NCBI GenBank assembly: GCA_963575745.1
Contig: CAUYUJ010001452.1
Coordinates: forward strand, 64,001-101,158
Direction of reading: 5' to 3'
DNA: 37,158 bases
From: Prorocentrum cordatum
Taxonomy: Eukaryota > Sar > Dinophyceae > Prorocentrales > Prorocentraceae
Shown in pieces: positions 1-10,260 of the stretch. Every line of letters begins with the position of its first letter. Within the stretch, counting starts at the first letter, position 1. The position numbers and the translations under genes were made by a program. The notes below the pieces were generated by a model. It ran no database searches. It had not been told where the DNA came from and saw nothing but the letters and a program-made list of their open reading frames with translations.

Positions 1-1120
1 AGAATGACTCGAATAATACAATAGTTTCGCGAATCTGTTTCGAGCAGCAAAACAAGTTCTGAGCTTTCGAATCGTCCAACGAACGCGTCTGATGTGTGCA
101 AATCGATTTCTATGACCCGCAGCACTGTAGCCCTCCCCCAGCACGAGTTGAGTGCAGAAAATTGAGAGCACGTTGCACGATGATTCGGAGAATACGAATA
201 GTTTCGCGAAGCTAGCTCGGGCAGCAGGCCGAGTTCAGAGCTCTCGATACAACAGACGAACGCGCCCGATGATTCCCAATCGATTTATGTGACTATAGGC
301 TCTGTAACTGCCCTAAAGCTCGAGTTAAGTACAGAAAACCGTGAGCGTTTGTCAAGATGACTCGAATAATACGAATAGGTTTGCGGACCTAGCCCAGCTA
401 GCAGACCGAGTTTAGACCTATGGATTTAACAGGCGAACGCGCCTGACGATTCTGAGTGCGATAGGTGTGCTTACCAGCACTGTAGCTGCCCTAGACCTCG
501 AGTTAAGCAGAAAATACCGACAACCCGTATCAAGTTGACTCGAATAATACGAATAGGTTTGCGGACCTAGCTCGGCTAGCAGACCGATTTCAGACCTCTG
601 GATTCAACAGGCGAACGCGCCTGATGATTCTGAGTGCGATGCGTGTGTTTACCAGCACTGTAGCTGCCCTACAGCTCGAGTTAAGTAGAAAATACCGACA
701 ACGCGTATCAAGTTGACTCGAATAATACGAATAGGTTTGCAGACCTAGCTCGGCTAGCAGACCGAGTTCAGACCTCTGGTTTGAACAGGCGAACGCGCCT
801 GATGATTCTGAGTGCGATAGCTGTGCTTACAGGCACTGTAGCTGCCCTACAGCTCGAGTTAAGTTGAAAATACCGACAGCCCGTAGCAAGATGACTCGAA
901 ACGGCCGTTCCCGCCACCGTGCTTTTTGGCCTTCAAAGTTACCCGATCGAGCTGAGATCAAAATGGCGAGCGGGAATAAGATCGAACATCACGGGAAAAA
1001 ATACTAGAGCTCTAACGAATGGTCAAATTTCGAGAACAAAATTTTCAACCGAGCAAAAGTCACCAAAAGTTCCGTCGAGATTTTTCTTGCCAACTAGCTC
1101 TCCAGCGCGCCGGAACTGGG
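1..1120. repeat. Satellite higher-order unit 1 (partial), ~178-bp monomers plus spacer
   Basis: Tandem monomers can be phased on the conserved box CTCGAATAAT and its variants, at 8, 184, 361, 539 and 717, so spacing is 176-178 bp. The first is the beta class (ATACAATAGTTTCGCG), the second gamma (GGGCAGCAGGCCGAG), and the next three are delta (GGCTAGCAGACCGAG). At 895 the next monomer breaks off after ACTCGAAACGGCCG and runs into a ~225-bp spacer (GCTTTTTGGCCTTCAAAG onward) with no monomer similarity. No coding sequence is credible here. The unit begins outside the window. Confidence 0.85.
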
Positions 1121-2118
1121 CGCCGGCGGTAAACCGTCAACCTTTCTTACCGCCGGGGGACTCGTAGAGCTTCCTGACAATACATAATGTGGAGAAGAAT
1201 TTTCAGAGAACGGCTAGTTTTTCAGCCCAAGCGATTGTAGACCTCTCAAGTTGACTCTAACAAAACAAACGAACAGTTTTCCAATCGAGCTCGAGTATGA
1301 AACCGAGTTCGGACCTCTGAATGCGACAGGCGGACGCGTCTCATCTCTGCGGACCGATTCCTGTGATTACCAGCTCTGCAGCCACCCATACAGCCTGAGT
1401 TAAGTGCAGAAAACCGAGAGTACCTCTCAGGATGACTCGAATAATACAACAGTTTCGCGGATCTCGTTCGAGCAGCAGACCAAGTTCCATGCTCTCGGTT
1501 CGACGAACGGACGCGCCTGATGTCTGGAAATCAATTCCTGTGACCAGCAGCAATTTAGCCCTCCCCCAGCACGATTTAAGTACAGAAAACCAAGAGCACT
1601 TCTCAAGATGACTCGAACAATACCGATAGCTTCGCGAATCTAGCTCGGGAAGCAGGCCGAGTTCACAGCTATTGATTCGACAGACGAACGCGCCTCATAA
1701 TTATGAATCGATTTCTGTGATTATCAGCTCTGTGGCTGCCCTACAGATCGAGCTGAGTACGAAAAACCGAGAGCGTCTGCTACAATGACTCGAATAATAC
1801 GAATAGATTTGCGACACTAGCTCGGCTAGCAGACCGAGTTCAGACCTCTAGATTCAACAAGCGAACGCGTCTGATAATTCTGAATGCATTAGCTGTGCTG
1901 ACCAGCTCTGTAGTTGTCCTAAAGCTCGAGTTATCTTGAGAAAACCGACAGCGCGTGTCAAGATAACTGAAAACGGCCGTTCCCGCCTGCATGCTTTTTG
2001 GCCTTCAAAGTTACCCGATCGAGCTGAGATCAAGATGGCGAGCGGGAATAAGATCGAATATCATGGGAAAAAATACTAGAGCTTAAACGAATTGTCAAAT
2101 TTCGAGAACAAAACTGGG
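1121..2118. repeat. Satellite higher-order unit 2 (alpha-beta-gamma-delta-spacer)
   Basis: The unit starts with the spacer hairpin and then carries monomer anchors at 1255 (alpha, CTCTAACAAAAC), 1436 (beta), 1612 (gamma) and 1789 (delta). The spacer junction follows at 1967. Spacings are 181, 176, 177 and 178 bp. The order of classes matches the neighbouring units, which is the definition of a higher-order repeat. The spacer is shortened here: it runs from AATTTCGAGAACAAAA straight into the next hairpin and lacks the ACCAAAAGTC portion. Confidence 0.85.
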
Positions 2119-3430
2119 CGCCGGCGGTAAACCGTCAACCTTTCTTACCGCCGGGGGACTCGTAGAGCTTCCTGACAGTATATAGTGTGGGGAAAAAACA
2201 AAAGAACAAACAGTTTCGCAACCCAGTTCGAGTATCAGACCGAGTTCAGACCTCTCAATGCGACAGGCGGACGCGTCTCATGTCTGCGAATCGACTCATG
2301 TGATAACCAGCCCTGCAGCCCCCCTGCAGCCCGAGTTAAGTGCAGAAAACCGAAAACATCTTTCAGGATGACACGAATAATACAATACTTTCGCGGACCT
2401 GTTTCGGGCAGCAGAACAAGTTCTGCTCTCGAATCGACTAACGAACGCGCCTCATGTGTGCGAATCGATTTCTATGACCCGCAGCACTGTAGCCCTCCCC
2501 CAGCACGAGTTGAATGCAGAAAATTCAGAGCACTTTTCACGAGGATTCGGACAATACGAATAGTTTCGCGAACCTAGCTCGGGCAGCAGGCCGAGTTCAG
2601 AGCTCTCGATAGAATAGACGAACGCGCCTGATAATTCCCAATCGCTTTCTGTGACTATAGGCTCTGTAGCTGCGCTACAGCTTGAGTTAAGTAGAAAATA
2701 CCGACAACGCGTATCAAGTTGACTCGAATAATACGAACAGGTTTGCGGGCCTAGCTCGGCTAGCAGACCAAGTTCAGACCTATGGATTCAACAGGCGAAC
2801 GCGCCTGATCATTCTGAGTGCAATAGCCGTGCTTACGAGCACTGTAGCTGCCCTACAGCTCGAATTACGTAGAAAATACCGACAACGCGTATCAAGTTGA
2901 CTCGAATAATACGATTAGGTTTACGGACCTAGCTCGGCTAACAGACCGAGTTCAGACCTCTCGATTCAACAGGCGAACGCGCCTGATGATTCTGAGTGCG
3001 ATAGATGTGCTTACCAGCACTCTAGCTGCCCCACAGCTCGAGTTAAGTAGAAAATACCGACAACGCGTATCAATATGACTCGAAACGGTCGTTCCCGCCT
3101 GCCTGCTTTTTGGCCTTCAAAGTTACCCGATCGAGCTGAGATCAAGATGGCGAGCGGGAATAAGATCGAATATCATGGGAAAAAATACTAGAGCTCAAAC
3201 GAATTGTCAAATTTCGAGAAGAAATTTTTCAACCGACCAAAAGTCAGCAAAAGGTCCGTCGAGATTTTTCTTGCCAACTAGCTCTCCAGCGCGCCGGAAT
3301 TACTCTTAGCTTCCAGCTATAACTAGCTCAGGGAAGCTCTACGAGTTATTACTCTTAGCTTCCAGCTATAACTAGCTACGGGAAGCTCTACGAGTTACTT
3401 TGTCCTTTCTGGCCGGGTCGACCAACTGGG
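2119..3430. repeat. Satellite higher-order unit 3 (alpha-beta-gamma-delta-delta-spacer)
   Basis: The hairpin is at 2119. Monomer anchors follow at about 2200 (alpha), 2372 (beta), 2546 (gamma), 2723 and 2901 (two delta), with the spacer junction at 3079. The delta class is present twice, so units differ by delta copy number. That pattern is expected from unequal exchange within satellites. The spacer also contains a 49-bp tandem duplication, listed separately. Confidence 0.85.
3299..3396. repeat. 49-bp direct tandem duplication in the satellite spacer
   Basis: Two adjacent 49-bp copies (3299-3347 and 3348-3396) begin ATTACTCTTAGCTTCCAGC and end GAAGCTCTACGAGTT. They differ at two adjacent positions (CTCAGGG versus CTACGGG). 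Both end in a motif whose reverse complement (AACTCGTAGAGCTTC) closes the following hairpin block at about 3469-3483, so this piece is framed by inverted copies of a 15-bp sequence. The opposite-orientation motif also appears at about 10214. Confidence 0.85.
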
Positions 3431-4830
3431 CGCCGGCGGTAAACCGTCAACCTTGGTTACCGCCGGGGAACTCGTAGAGCTTCCAAGCTCGACTTAAGTT
3501 GAGAAAACCGACAGCACCTACCAACATTCTGACTTATAGTGAATATGTTTTTACCTCTGAATGCGACAAGCGGACGCGTCTGATCAGACCGAGTTCAGAT
3601 CTCTCAATGCGACAGGCGGACGCGTCTGATGTCTGCGAATCGACTCATGTGATTGCCAGCCCTGCAGCCCCCCTACGGCCCGAGTTAAGTGCAGAAAACC
3701 GACAGCATCTCTCAGGATGACTCGAATAATATAATAGTTTCGCAGACCTGTTTGGAGCAGCAGACCAAGTTCTGAGCTCTCGAATCGACCAACGAACGCG
3801 CCTGATGTGTGCTAATCGATTTCTAGGACCCGCAGCACTGTAGCCATCCCCCAGCACGAGTTGCGTGCAGAAAATTGGGAACACTTTTCACGATGATTCG
3901 GACAATAAGAATAGTTTCGCGAACCTAGCTCGGGCAGCAGGCCGAGTTCAGAGCTCTCGATAGAACATACGAACGCGCCCGATAATTCTGAATCGATTTC
4001 TGTAACTGTAGGCTCTGTAGCTGCCTACAGCTCGAGTTAAGTACAGAAAATACCGAGAGCGTTTGTCAAGATGACTCGAATAATACGAATAGATTGCGGA
4101 CCTAGCTCGGCTAGCAGACCGATTTCAGACCTCTGGAGTCTAGAGACGAACGCGCCTAATGATTCTGAGCGCAATAGGTTGCTTACCAGCACTGTAACTG
4201 CCTTCCAGCTCGAATTAAGTACAAAATACCCACCACGCGTATCAAGTTGACTCAAATAATACGAATAGGTTTGCGGACCTAGCTCGGCTAGCAGACCGAG
4301 TTCAGACCTATGGATTGAACAGGCGAACGCGTCTGATGATTCTGAGTGCGATACGCGTGCTTACCAGCACTGTAGATGCCCCACAGCTCGAGTTAAGTGG
4401 AAAATACCGAAACGCGTATCAAGTTGACTCGAATAATACGAATAGGTTTGCGGACCTAGCTCGGCTGACAGACCGAGTTCAGACCTCTCGGTTCAACAGG
4501 CGAACGCGCCTGATCATTCTGCATGCATTAGCTGTGCTTACCAGCTCTGTACCTGCCCTAGAGCTCGAGTTATGTTCAGAAAACCGTCAGCGCATATCAA
4601 GATGACTCGAAACGGCCGATCCCGCCAGAGTGCTTTTTGGCCTTCAAAGTTACCCGATCGAGCTGAGATCAAGATGGCGAGCGGGAATACGATCGAATAT
4701 CACGGGAAAAAATACTAGAGCTCTAACGAATGTTCAAATTTTGAGAACAAAATTTTCAACCGACCAAAAGTCACCAAAAGGTCCGTCGATATTTTTCTTG
4801 CCAACTAGCTCTCCAGCGCCCCGGAATTAC
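3431..4830. repeat. Satellite higher-order unit 4 (alpha-beta-gamma-delta x3-spacer)
   Basis: The hairpin at 3431 is followed by a shortened or rearranged alpha monomer (about 3530-3700) and then anchors at 3721 (beta), 3897 (gamma), 4075, 4251 and 4428 (three delta). The spacer junction is at 4606. The spacer runs normally to about 4826 and then enters the inverted segment at 4831-5262. Short open frames in this stretch are fragments of repeat with no codon logic, so I list no gene. Confidence 0.85.
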
Positions 4831-4890
4831 CTCGTAGAGCTCTTGGCATCGAGAGCTAGAGGAATTCCGGCGCGGGGGTGGGGCTAGTGG

Positions 4891-5261
4891 GTCGACCCGA
4901 CCAGAAACGACATGTGGCAACTTTTCGTTGGGTTGCCGAATATTTGAAGATAACTTTTGACCATTTAATTTGAGAGAGAGCAGATTTTTTCGCACCTGTA
5001 TGGGTTATTTCGCGTTCGCCAGTTAAAAAAAAAAAAAAAAAAAAATTTTCAGGTCCATAGGTGCAGTATTTCTATCAAAACACTTGGGGGAACCGACGTT
5101 CGATAAAAACAGAAAAAAGTGATTTTTCGATTTTTTCGTTTCTCTCCTCAGAAGCTTTCTCCTGTGTTCGACGATCGCTGGTTGCAAAGAAAAGAGCTCT
5201 ACGAGTTGTCCCGGCGGTGACCAGGTTGACGGTTTAACCGCCGGTTTCCAGCGCGCCAACC
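4891..5261 (-). repeat. Left arm of a ~370-bp inverted duplication
   Basis: This is the reverse complement, with small indels, of 5617-5640 joined to 7979-8284. Shared landmarks in opposite orientation are GTCGACCCGACCAG, TGTGGCAACTTTTCG, TTTTTTCGCACCTGTA, TTTTCAGGTCCATAG, ATCAAAACACTTGG and CAGAAGCTTTCTC, then the GC-rich hairpin. A run of about 21 A lies at 5025-5045, where the other arm has only a few T. The arm ends in CCGGTTTCCAGCGCGCC, which is spacer sequence in reverse. I see no coding capacity. Confidence 0.8.
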
Positions 5262-5616
5262 GCGCCTGAATGAATTCTGAGTGCGAATAGCTGTGCTTAC
5301 CAGCTCTGTGCCCGTCCTAACAGCTCGAGTTAGTACGCAAAATACAGACAACGCGCATCGCAAGATGACTCTAAAACGGCCGATCCCGCCAGTGTGCTTT
5401 TTTGGCCTTCACAAGTTTACCACGATCGAGCCTGAGATCAGAGGCGAGGTCGGGAAATAAGATCGAATAACCACGGAAAAAATCTCGAGCTCAACGAATT
5501 GTCAAATTTTCGAGAACTATTTTCAACCGACCAAAAAAAAAAAATAAAAGGTCTTTAAGAAGTTCCGATCGAGATTTTCTTGCCAACTGCTCCTCCCTCG
5601 CTCCGGTATTACTGTA
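5262..5616. repeat. Indel-rich satellite fragment (delta tail plus spacer)
   Basis: The order matches a delta monomer end followed by the usual spacer (GTGCTTTTTTGGCCTTC, GAGATC, GAATAACCACGG, CAACCGACCAAAA). Many single-base insertions and deletions separate it from the other spacer copies, including expanded A-runs near 5530. It forms the loop between the two arms of the inverted duplication. It is either a strongly decayed copy or a stretch of low base accuracy. Confidence 0.7.
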
Positions 5617-5640
5617 CCGGCGGTGAACCGTCAACCTGGT
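5617..5640 (+). repeat. Right inverted-duplication arm, part 1, with left target-site duplication
   Basis: This is the left half of the spacer hairpin (CCGGCGGTGAACCG), followed by TCAACCTGGT at 5631-5640. The same ten bases recur at 7969-7978, just beyond the LINE-like insertion. The original hairpin resumes at 7979 with CACCGCCGGG. The direct 10-bp repeat is the target-site duplication of the element at 5641-7968. Confidence 0.9.
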
Positions 5641-5672
5641 TTTTTGGGTTTTCGGACCGATGTTCCAGCTGG

Positions 5673-7968
5673 TCAACTGGCGGCCAGAATCTGCTGCGCC
5701 AAATGCACAACAGCGCTAGTAAGCGCCTCAGCAGCACTAAGTTCGGCGTCGGTTATCGTAGCACCTTCCAGGCACCACGCGGCTTCGCACACATCCCTCC
5801 AAACGAGAAGCATATTAGAGGACACGGAGTAGGGGGAGGAGGAGGGGAGAGGAGAACACGAGACACTCTTATTACAATCATATCTATGATTGATGAAACC
5901 CACTTGAAGCAAAAAGCCGCACCCCGTCCCTTTGCTGCAAACTCCCCCATCGTATCCACCACGACAGGCGATAGGTTGTAGAAAGTCCTCAAAGCTAAAC
6001 ATGTACTCATACTGGATGTAGAAGCAGTGGCCCTCGCGGGCCAAATGTGTAAGTTCATCAGCCCGTGTGTTGTCTTCCCTGAATTCATGCCTATATAAAT
6101 CTTTCCCCAATCCAGAACTTCGAATACCCAGATCCCCCGCAGCACGATCTAGAACTTTAATGCATCGGTCCACACGTCTCTGGTATTGTTTATTGTCGCA
6201 TCGCCATCGTCCCGTCAGCCAGTTATTCACATGTAAACTATCCCCTTTGATTTCTACCCCGAATCCTGGACTTACAATGTCCCACACCGTCTGCCTCTCG
6301 TAGATAATCGCCAACCTCTTAGCAAGTTTTTGTGTATCTTTCTCACTCGGTATACGCTCAGTATCCCCCACCATCTCGGGAGGTGTATAGTACGCCGCTG
6401 TGCCCTTCCAGTTCTGAACAAAATACAGGAATACCTTTGGTTTATCGTACATGCACAAAAGATTCTGCCACATCTCCAGGAAAGAACGATAGCTCGTCTC
6501 GACACTCGACCACCAGGAGCTGCCATATGTAAGAATGTATGGATACTGCCAGCTACGCTGGCCCACTCTCTCTGGACCAGCTCTCAACCTCTTGATCGTG
6601 GATGCCTGAGTACGGTTTCCGTGTAGTCGGCAACATTCTGCCATAATGTCCCTGCGCGTTGTCCACTCAACATTGTACATGAGCAATCCCCTTCTGCTGT
6701 CCACGAAAGCTCTGTTATCAGGACTGCAGTGATCAATATCATGAGCTGGGAGGGAGAGTGTGGGCAGTAGAGCCGCCGACCCACTCCCTGAATCAATATT
6801 CTCAGAAGCCAAAGAATCGCCGCCAAACCCTTGTCGTAGCCCCTGCAGTCGTCGTCTCTTCAAGGTCTGCCTGTTGAAGCTGGCGTCCTGGGTCGCAATG
6901 TGCCTGGCGAGCTCCTGTGAAACATCCTCCAGCCTATCACTCAATGCAATACTCTCAGCAACAACTTGTGAGATGACTCCCGCGAAAGATTGCGAGGGTG
7001 TATCAGCAAATCGTACTCTCTTCTGGGAAGGCCCAGGATCAGCAGCAAACGTGGCGACGTGTGCCTGGGGTGTTCCCTCGCATTCGGGGCTTCCCAAGGA
7101 CTTGCGTCCTGACGCCTCCTGCAAAATTTGGCGACGTTGCCTGAGGTGTTCCCTCGCACTCGGGGCTTCCTCAGGACTTGCGCTCTGACGCCATTGAACA
7201 TGTCGACGGTGACAATCTGACAAGATATACTCCTTGATACTTCTCATCATCGTCCAGCTCTTCCAAGCAATCATCTGTACAGCTGATGGGAAATTGGCCT
7301 CAGCGAAATGCTGTCGCACCTTGTGGAGCATCTCAGGGCGCCAGACACCCCACGTTAGCGAAGACGGCTTGCGACGGCACCACATACGCAGCAGACACAT
7401 GCCCTCAAAAGCATGTATGGTTCGCACCGCCTCAGCATCAAGCGTGAACATCTCTCCCGCATATAGCAGACGCGATTGGACCTGAGCTTGATAACGACGA
7501 TATATGATATCTGAGCGAAAAAGGATCCTCTGGCGCATTTTAGTCGATGTGCTAGGTCCTCGTGTCCCTCGAGAAAGCTTTTACAGACAACGCCGCCCAG
7601 AATAGAAAGCGACTCCACCGGTGTGAAGGCAACTCGTTGGTCTCCGACTTGGGCCAAAATCGGCGTAGGGTCCTGGGTCCCGCATACGAGTATCTGCAAG
7701 GATGATGACTTCCAACTCATTCCCCAGTCTGCTAAAGCAATGGTGAATACATCAACGATCTTCTGGATTTCCTTAGCATTCCTCCCCACAAGGTACAGAT
7801 TATCAGCCCAGAGCGCATGGTTGTACGTGTGGTAGGTAGCGGGGTTGTGGGGGTCGGGGATCTCGTACCCTATGTTCTGAGCGTCCAAAGAGGCAACTAC
7901 AGAGGCCCACATGGCGATAACCACGATGTTGAAAGCAAGCGGGCTCTCAGTCCCACCCGCCCTCAAGC
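5673..7968 (-). pseudogene. Truncated, frameshifted reverse transcriptase / RNase H-like ORF of LINE copy 1
   Basis: The frame open from the 5' end to 7539 covers RT motif B (GGTESPLAFN), motif C as WADN in [13 protein letters not shown], and part of the thumb. A -1 shift at the AAAA run at 7541-7538 moves into a 621-codon frame ending at 5673. That frame holds the LINE thumb (HAFEGMCLLRMW), a Ser/Glu/Arg-rich linker, then an RNase H-like domain. In that frame the landmark residues are D433 (GDSLHV), H484 and D494 (HEFREDNTRADELTH), D530 (GGYDGG) and E599 (AELSAAEAL). This is circularly permuted relative to RNase HI, where the DGG strand comes first. The upstream RT domain is missing through truncation, so the copy is dead. 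Homology is judged by motifs only; the same motif order in copy 2 makes it firm. Confidence 0.85.
7049..7194. repeat. Tandem duplication inside the LINE copy 1 linker
   Basis: Two imperfect copies of about 65 bp share GTGTTCCCTCGCA, TCGGGGCTTCC, AGGACTTGCG and TGACGCC (around 7071-7116 and 7149-7194, period about 78 bp). They encode similar Glu/Ala/Arg-rich segments of the linker between the RT thumb and the RNase H-like region. The duplication keeps the frame and sits in a region of low constraint. Confidence 0.75.
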
Positions 7969-8284
7969 TCAACCTGGTCACCGCCGGGAACCTCGTAGAG
8001 CTCTTTTCTTGCACAGCGATCGTCGGAACACATTGAGAAAGCTTCTGAGGCGAGAAACGAAAAAATCGAAAAATCGTGTTTTTCTGTTTTTATACAACCT
8101 CGGTTCCGCCAAGTGTTTTGATAGTAATACTGTATCTATGGACCTGAAAATTTTACTGGCGGACGCGGCATAACCCACTACAGGTGCGAAAAATCTGCTT
8201 TGTCAAAATAAATGCTCAAATATCTTTCAACTATTCGCAAAACCACCGAAAAGTTGCCACATTGTCCGTTCTGGTCGGGTCGAC
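7969..8284 (+). repeat. Right inverted-duplication arm, part 2 (with right target-site duplication)
   Basis: It starts with the second TCAACCTGGT copy (7969-7978), then the closing half of the hairpin (CACCGCCGGG), CTCGTAGAGCTC and a ~300-bp AT-richer body that is the reverse complement of 4891-5215. It ends TCGGGTCGAC. A remnant of the same edge (CTGGCCGGGTCGACC) is present at about 3410-3424 in the spacer of unit 3, so this body is a mobile or deletable part of the spacer family. No gene is seen. Confidence 0.8.
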
Positions 8285-8286
8285 CA

Positions 8287-9309
8287 ACTGGGCGCCGGCG
8301 GTAAACCGTCAACCTTTCTTACCGCCGGGGGACTCGTAGAGCTTCCTGACAATATATAATGTGGAACGAATTTCAGAGAACGACCAGTTTTTCAGCCCAA
8401 GCGATTATGAACCTCCAAAGATGACTCTAACAAAACAAACAAACAGTTTTCCAATCGAGCTCGAGTATGCAACCGAGTTCAGACCTCTGAATGCGACAGG
8501 CGGACGTGTCTCATGTCTGCGGATCGATTTCTGTGATTACCAGCTCTGCAGCCATACAGTATGAGTTAAGTGCAGAAAACCGAGAGTACCTCTCAGGATG
8601 ACTCGAATAATACAACAGTTTCGCAGATTTCGTTCGAGCAGCAGACCGAGATTCGAGCGATCGGTTCGACGAACGGACGCGCCTGATGTCTCGAAATCGA
8701 TTCCTGTGACCAGCAGAGCTATAGCCCTCCCCCAGCACGATTTATGTACAGAAAACCGAGAGCACTTCTCAAGATGACTCGAACAATAAGAATGGGTTCG
8801 CGAACCTAGCTCGGGGAGAAGGCCGATTTCAGAGCTCTTGATGCAACAGACGAACGCGCCTGATAATTCTCAATCGATTCCTGTTAGTATGAGCTCTGTG
8901 GCTGCCCTATAGATCGAGTTAAGTACGAAAAACCGAGAGCGTCTGCTACAATGACTCGAATAATACGAATAGGTTTGCGACCCTAGCTCGGCTAGCAGAC
9001 CGAGTTCAGACCTCTGGATTCAACAGGCGAACGCGCCTGATCATTCTGAACACATTAGCTGCGCTGACCAGCTCTGTAGGTGTCCTGAAGCTCGAGTTAT
9101 CTTGAGAAAACCGACAGCGCCTATCAAGATGACTCGAAACGGCCGTTCCCGCCTGCCTGCTTTTTGGCCGTCAAAGTTACCCGATCGAGCTGAGATCAAA
9201 ATAGCGAGCGGGAATAAGATCGAATATCATGGGAAAAAATACTAGAGCTCTAACGAATTGTCAAATTTGGAGAACAAAATTTTCAACCGACCAAAAGTTA
9301 CCAACTGGG
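8287..9309. repeat. Satellite higher-order unit 5 (alpha-beta-gamma-delta-spacer)
   Basis: The hairpin is at 8293, with monomer anchors at 8425 (alpha), 8602 (beta), 8778 (gamma) and 8955 (delta) and the spacer junction at 9133, all 176-178 bp apart. The class order equals that of units 2-4 on the far side of the insertions, so the array continues in the same orientation. The spacer is truncated after ACCGACCAAAAGTTACC, where it meets the next hairpin. Confidence 0.85.
8295..8328. other. Representative spacer hairpin (10-bp perfect inverted repeat, 14-nt loop)
   Basis: CCGGCGGTAA at 8295-8304 pairs with TTACCGCCGG at 8319-8328 across a 14-nt loop. The same element occurs in each spacer, starting near 1121, 2119, 3431, 9310, 10261 and 11422. 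It occurs in reverse at about 5217-5250 and, split by LINE copy 1, at 5617/7979. It is the most GC-rich and most conserved part of an otherwise AT-balanced satellite. Its role is unknown: recombination site, replication feature, or terminal structure of an old small element are all possible. Confidence 0.85.
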
Positions 9310-10260
9310 CGCCGGCGGTAAACCGTCAACCTTTCTTACCGCCGGGGGACTCGTAGAGCTTCCTGACAATTTATAATGTGGGAAAGAATTTCAGAAAACG
9401 ACTAGTTTTCCAGCCCAAGCGATTGTAGACCTCTCAAGATGACTCAACAAAACCAACAAACAGTTTTCTAATCGAGCTCGAGTATGAAACCGAGTTCAGA
9501 CCTCTGAATGCGACAGACGGACGCGTCTGATGTCTGCAGATCGATTCCTGCGATTACCAGCTCTGCAGCCCCCCATACAGCCTGGTGAAGTGCAGAAAGC
9601 GGAGAGTATTTCTCAGAATGACTCGAATAATACAACAGTGCGCGGATCTCGTTCGAGCAGCAGACCGAGTTCGGAGCTCTCGGGTCGACGAAGGGACGCG
9701 CCTGATGTCTCGAACTCGATTCCTGTGACTAGCAGCACTCTAGCCCTCCCCGAGCACGATTTGAGTACATAAAACCGCGAGCACTTCTCAAGATAATCGA
9801 ACAATACCAATAGACCTGCGACCATAGCTCGGCTAGCAGACCGAGTTCAGACCTCTGGATTCGACAGGCGAATGCGCCTGATCATTCTGAATGCATTAGC
9901 TGTGCTGACCAGCTCTGTAGCTGTCCTGAAGCTCGAGTTATCTTAAGAAAACCGACAGCGCGTATCAAGATGACTCAAAATGGCTGTTCCCGCCTGCCTG
10001 CTGTTTGGCCTTCAAAGTTACCCGATCGAGCTGAGATCAAGATGACGAGCGGGAATGAGATCGAATATCATGGGAAAAAATACTAGAGCTCCAACGAATG
10101 GTCAAATTTTGAGAACCAAATTTTCAACCGACTAAAAGTCACCAAAAGGTCCGTCGAGATTTTTCTTGCCAACTAGCTCTCCAGCGCTCCGTCCAGCAAT
10201 AACTTGCTAAGGGAAGCTCTACGAGTTAAAGGTCCGTCGATATTTTTCTTGCCAACTGGG
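9310..10260. repeat. Satellite higher-order unit 6 (gamma monomer deleted or fused)
   Basis: The hairpin is at 9310, with alpha at 9444 and beta at 9622. A single monomer near 9798 then starts like gamma (ATCGAACAATACCAATAG) and continues like delta (GGCTAGCAGACCGAG). The spacer junction is at 9974. The fused gamma/delta monomer explains the short unit (951 bp) and looks like an unequal-exchange product. The spacer holds a small duplicated stretch (AAAGGTCCGTCGA at about 10145 and 10229). Confidence 0.8.

Larger units (their letters stand above)
5641..7968 (-). mobile_element. LINE-like retroelement copy 1, 5'-truncated, 10-bp target-site duplication
   Basis: A minus-strand insertion is bounded exactly by TCAACCTGGT on both sides (5631-5640 and 7969-7978). 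Its 3' end, at low coordinates on the minus strand, finishes in a short A-rich tail (CGAAAACCCAAAAA). Its 5' end stops inside the reverse-transcriptase domain at motif B. A 5' truncation, A-rich 3' end and target-site duplication are the usual signature of target-primed reverse transcription. The copy landed in the hairpin of a satellite spacer that already formed part of the inverted duplication. Confidence 0.9.

Noticed and set aside
7536-7545. Programmed -1 frameshift at CTAAAATGC in LINE copy 1
   Set aside because: The sequence does not fit an X-XXY-YYZ slippery heptamer in the zero frame and the copy is truncated. A lost base in the A-run is simpler.
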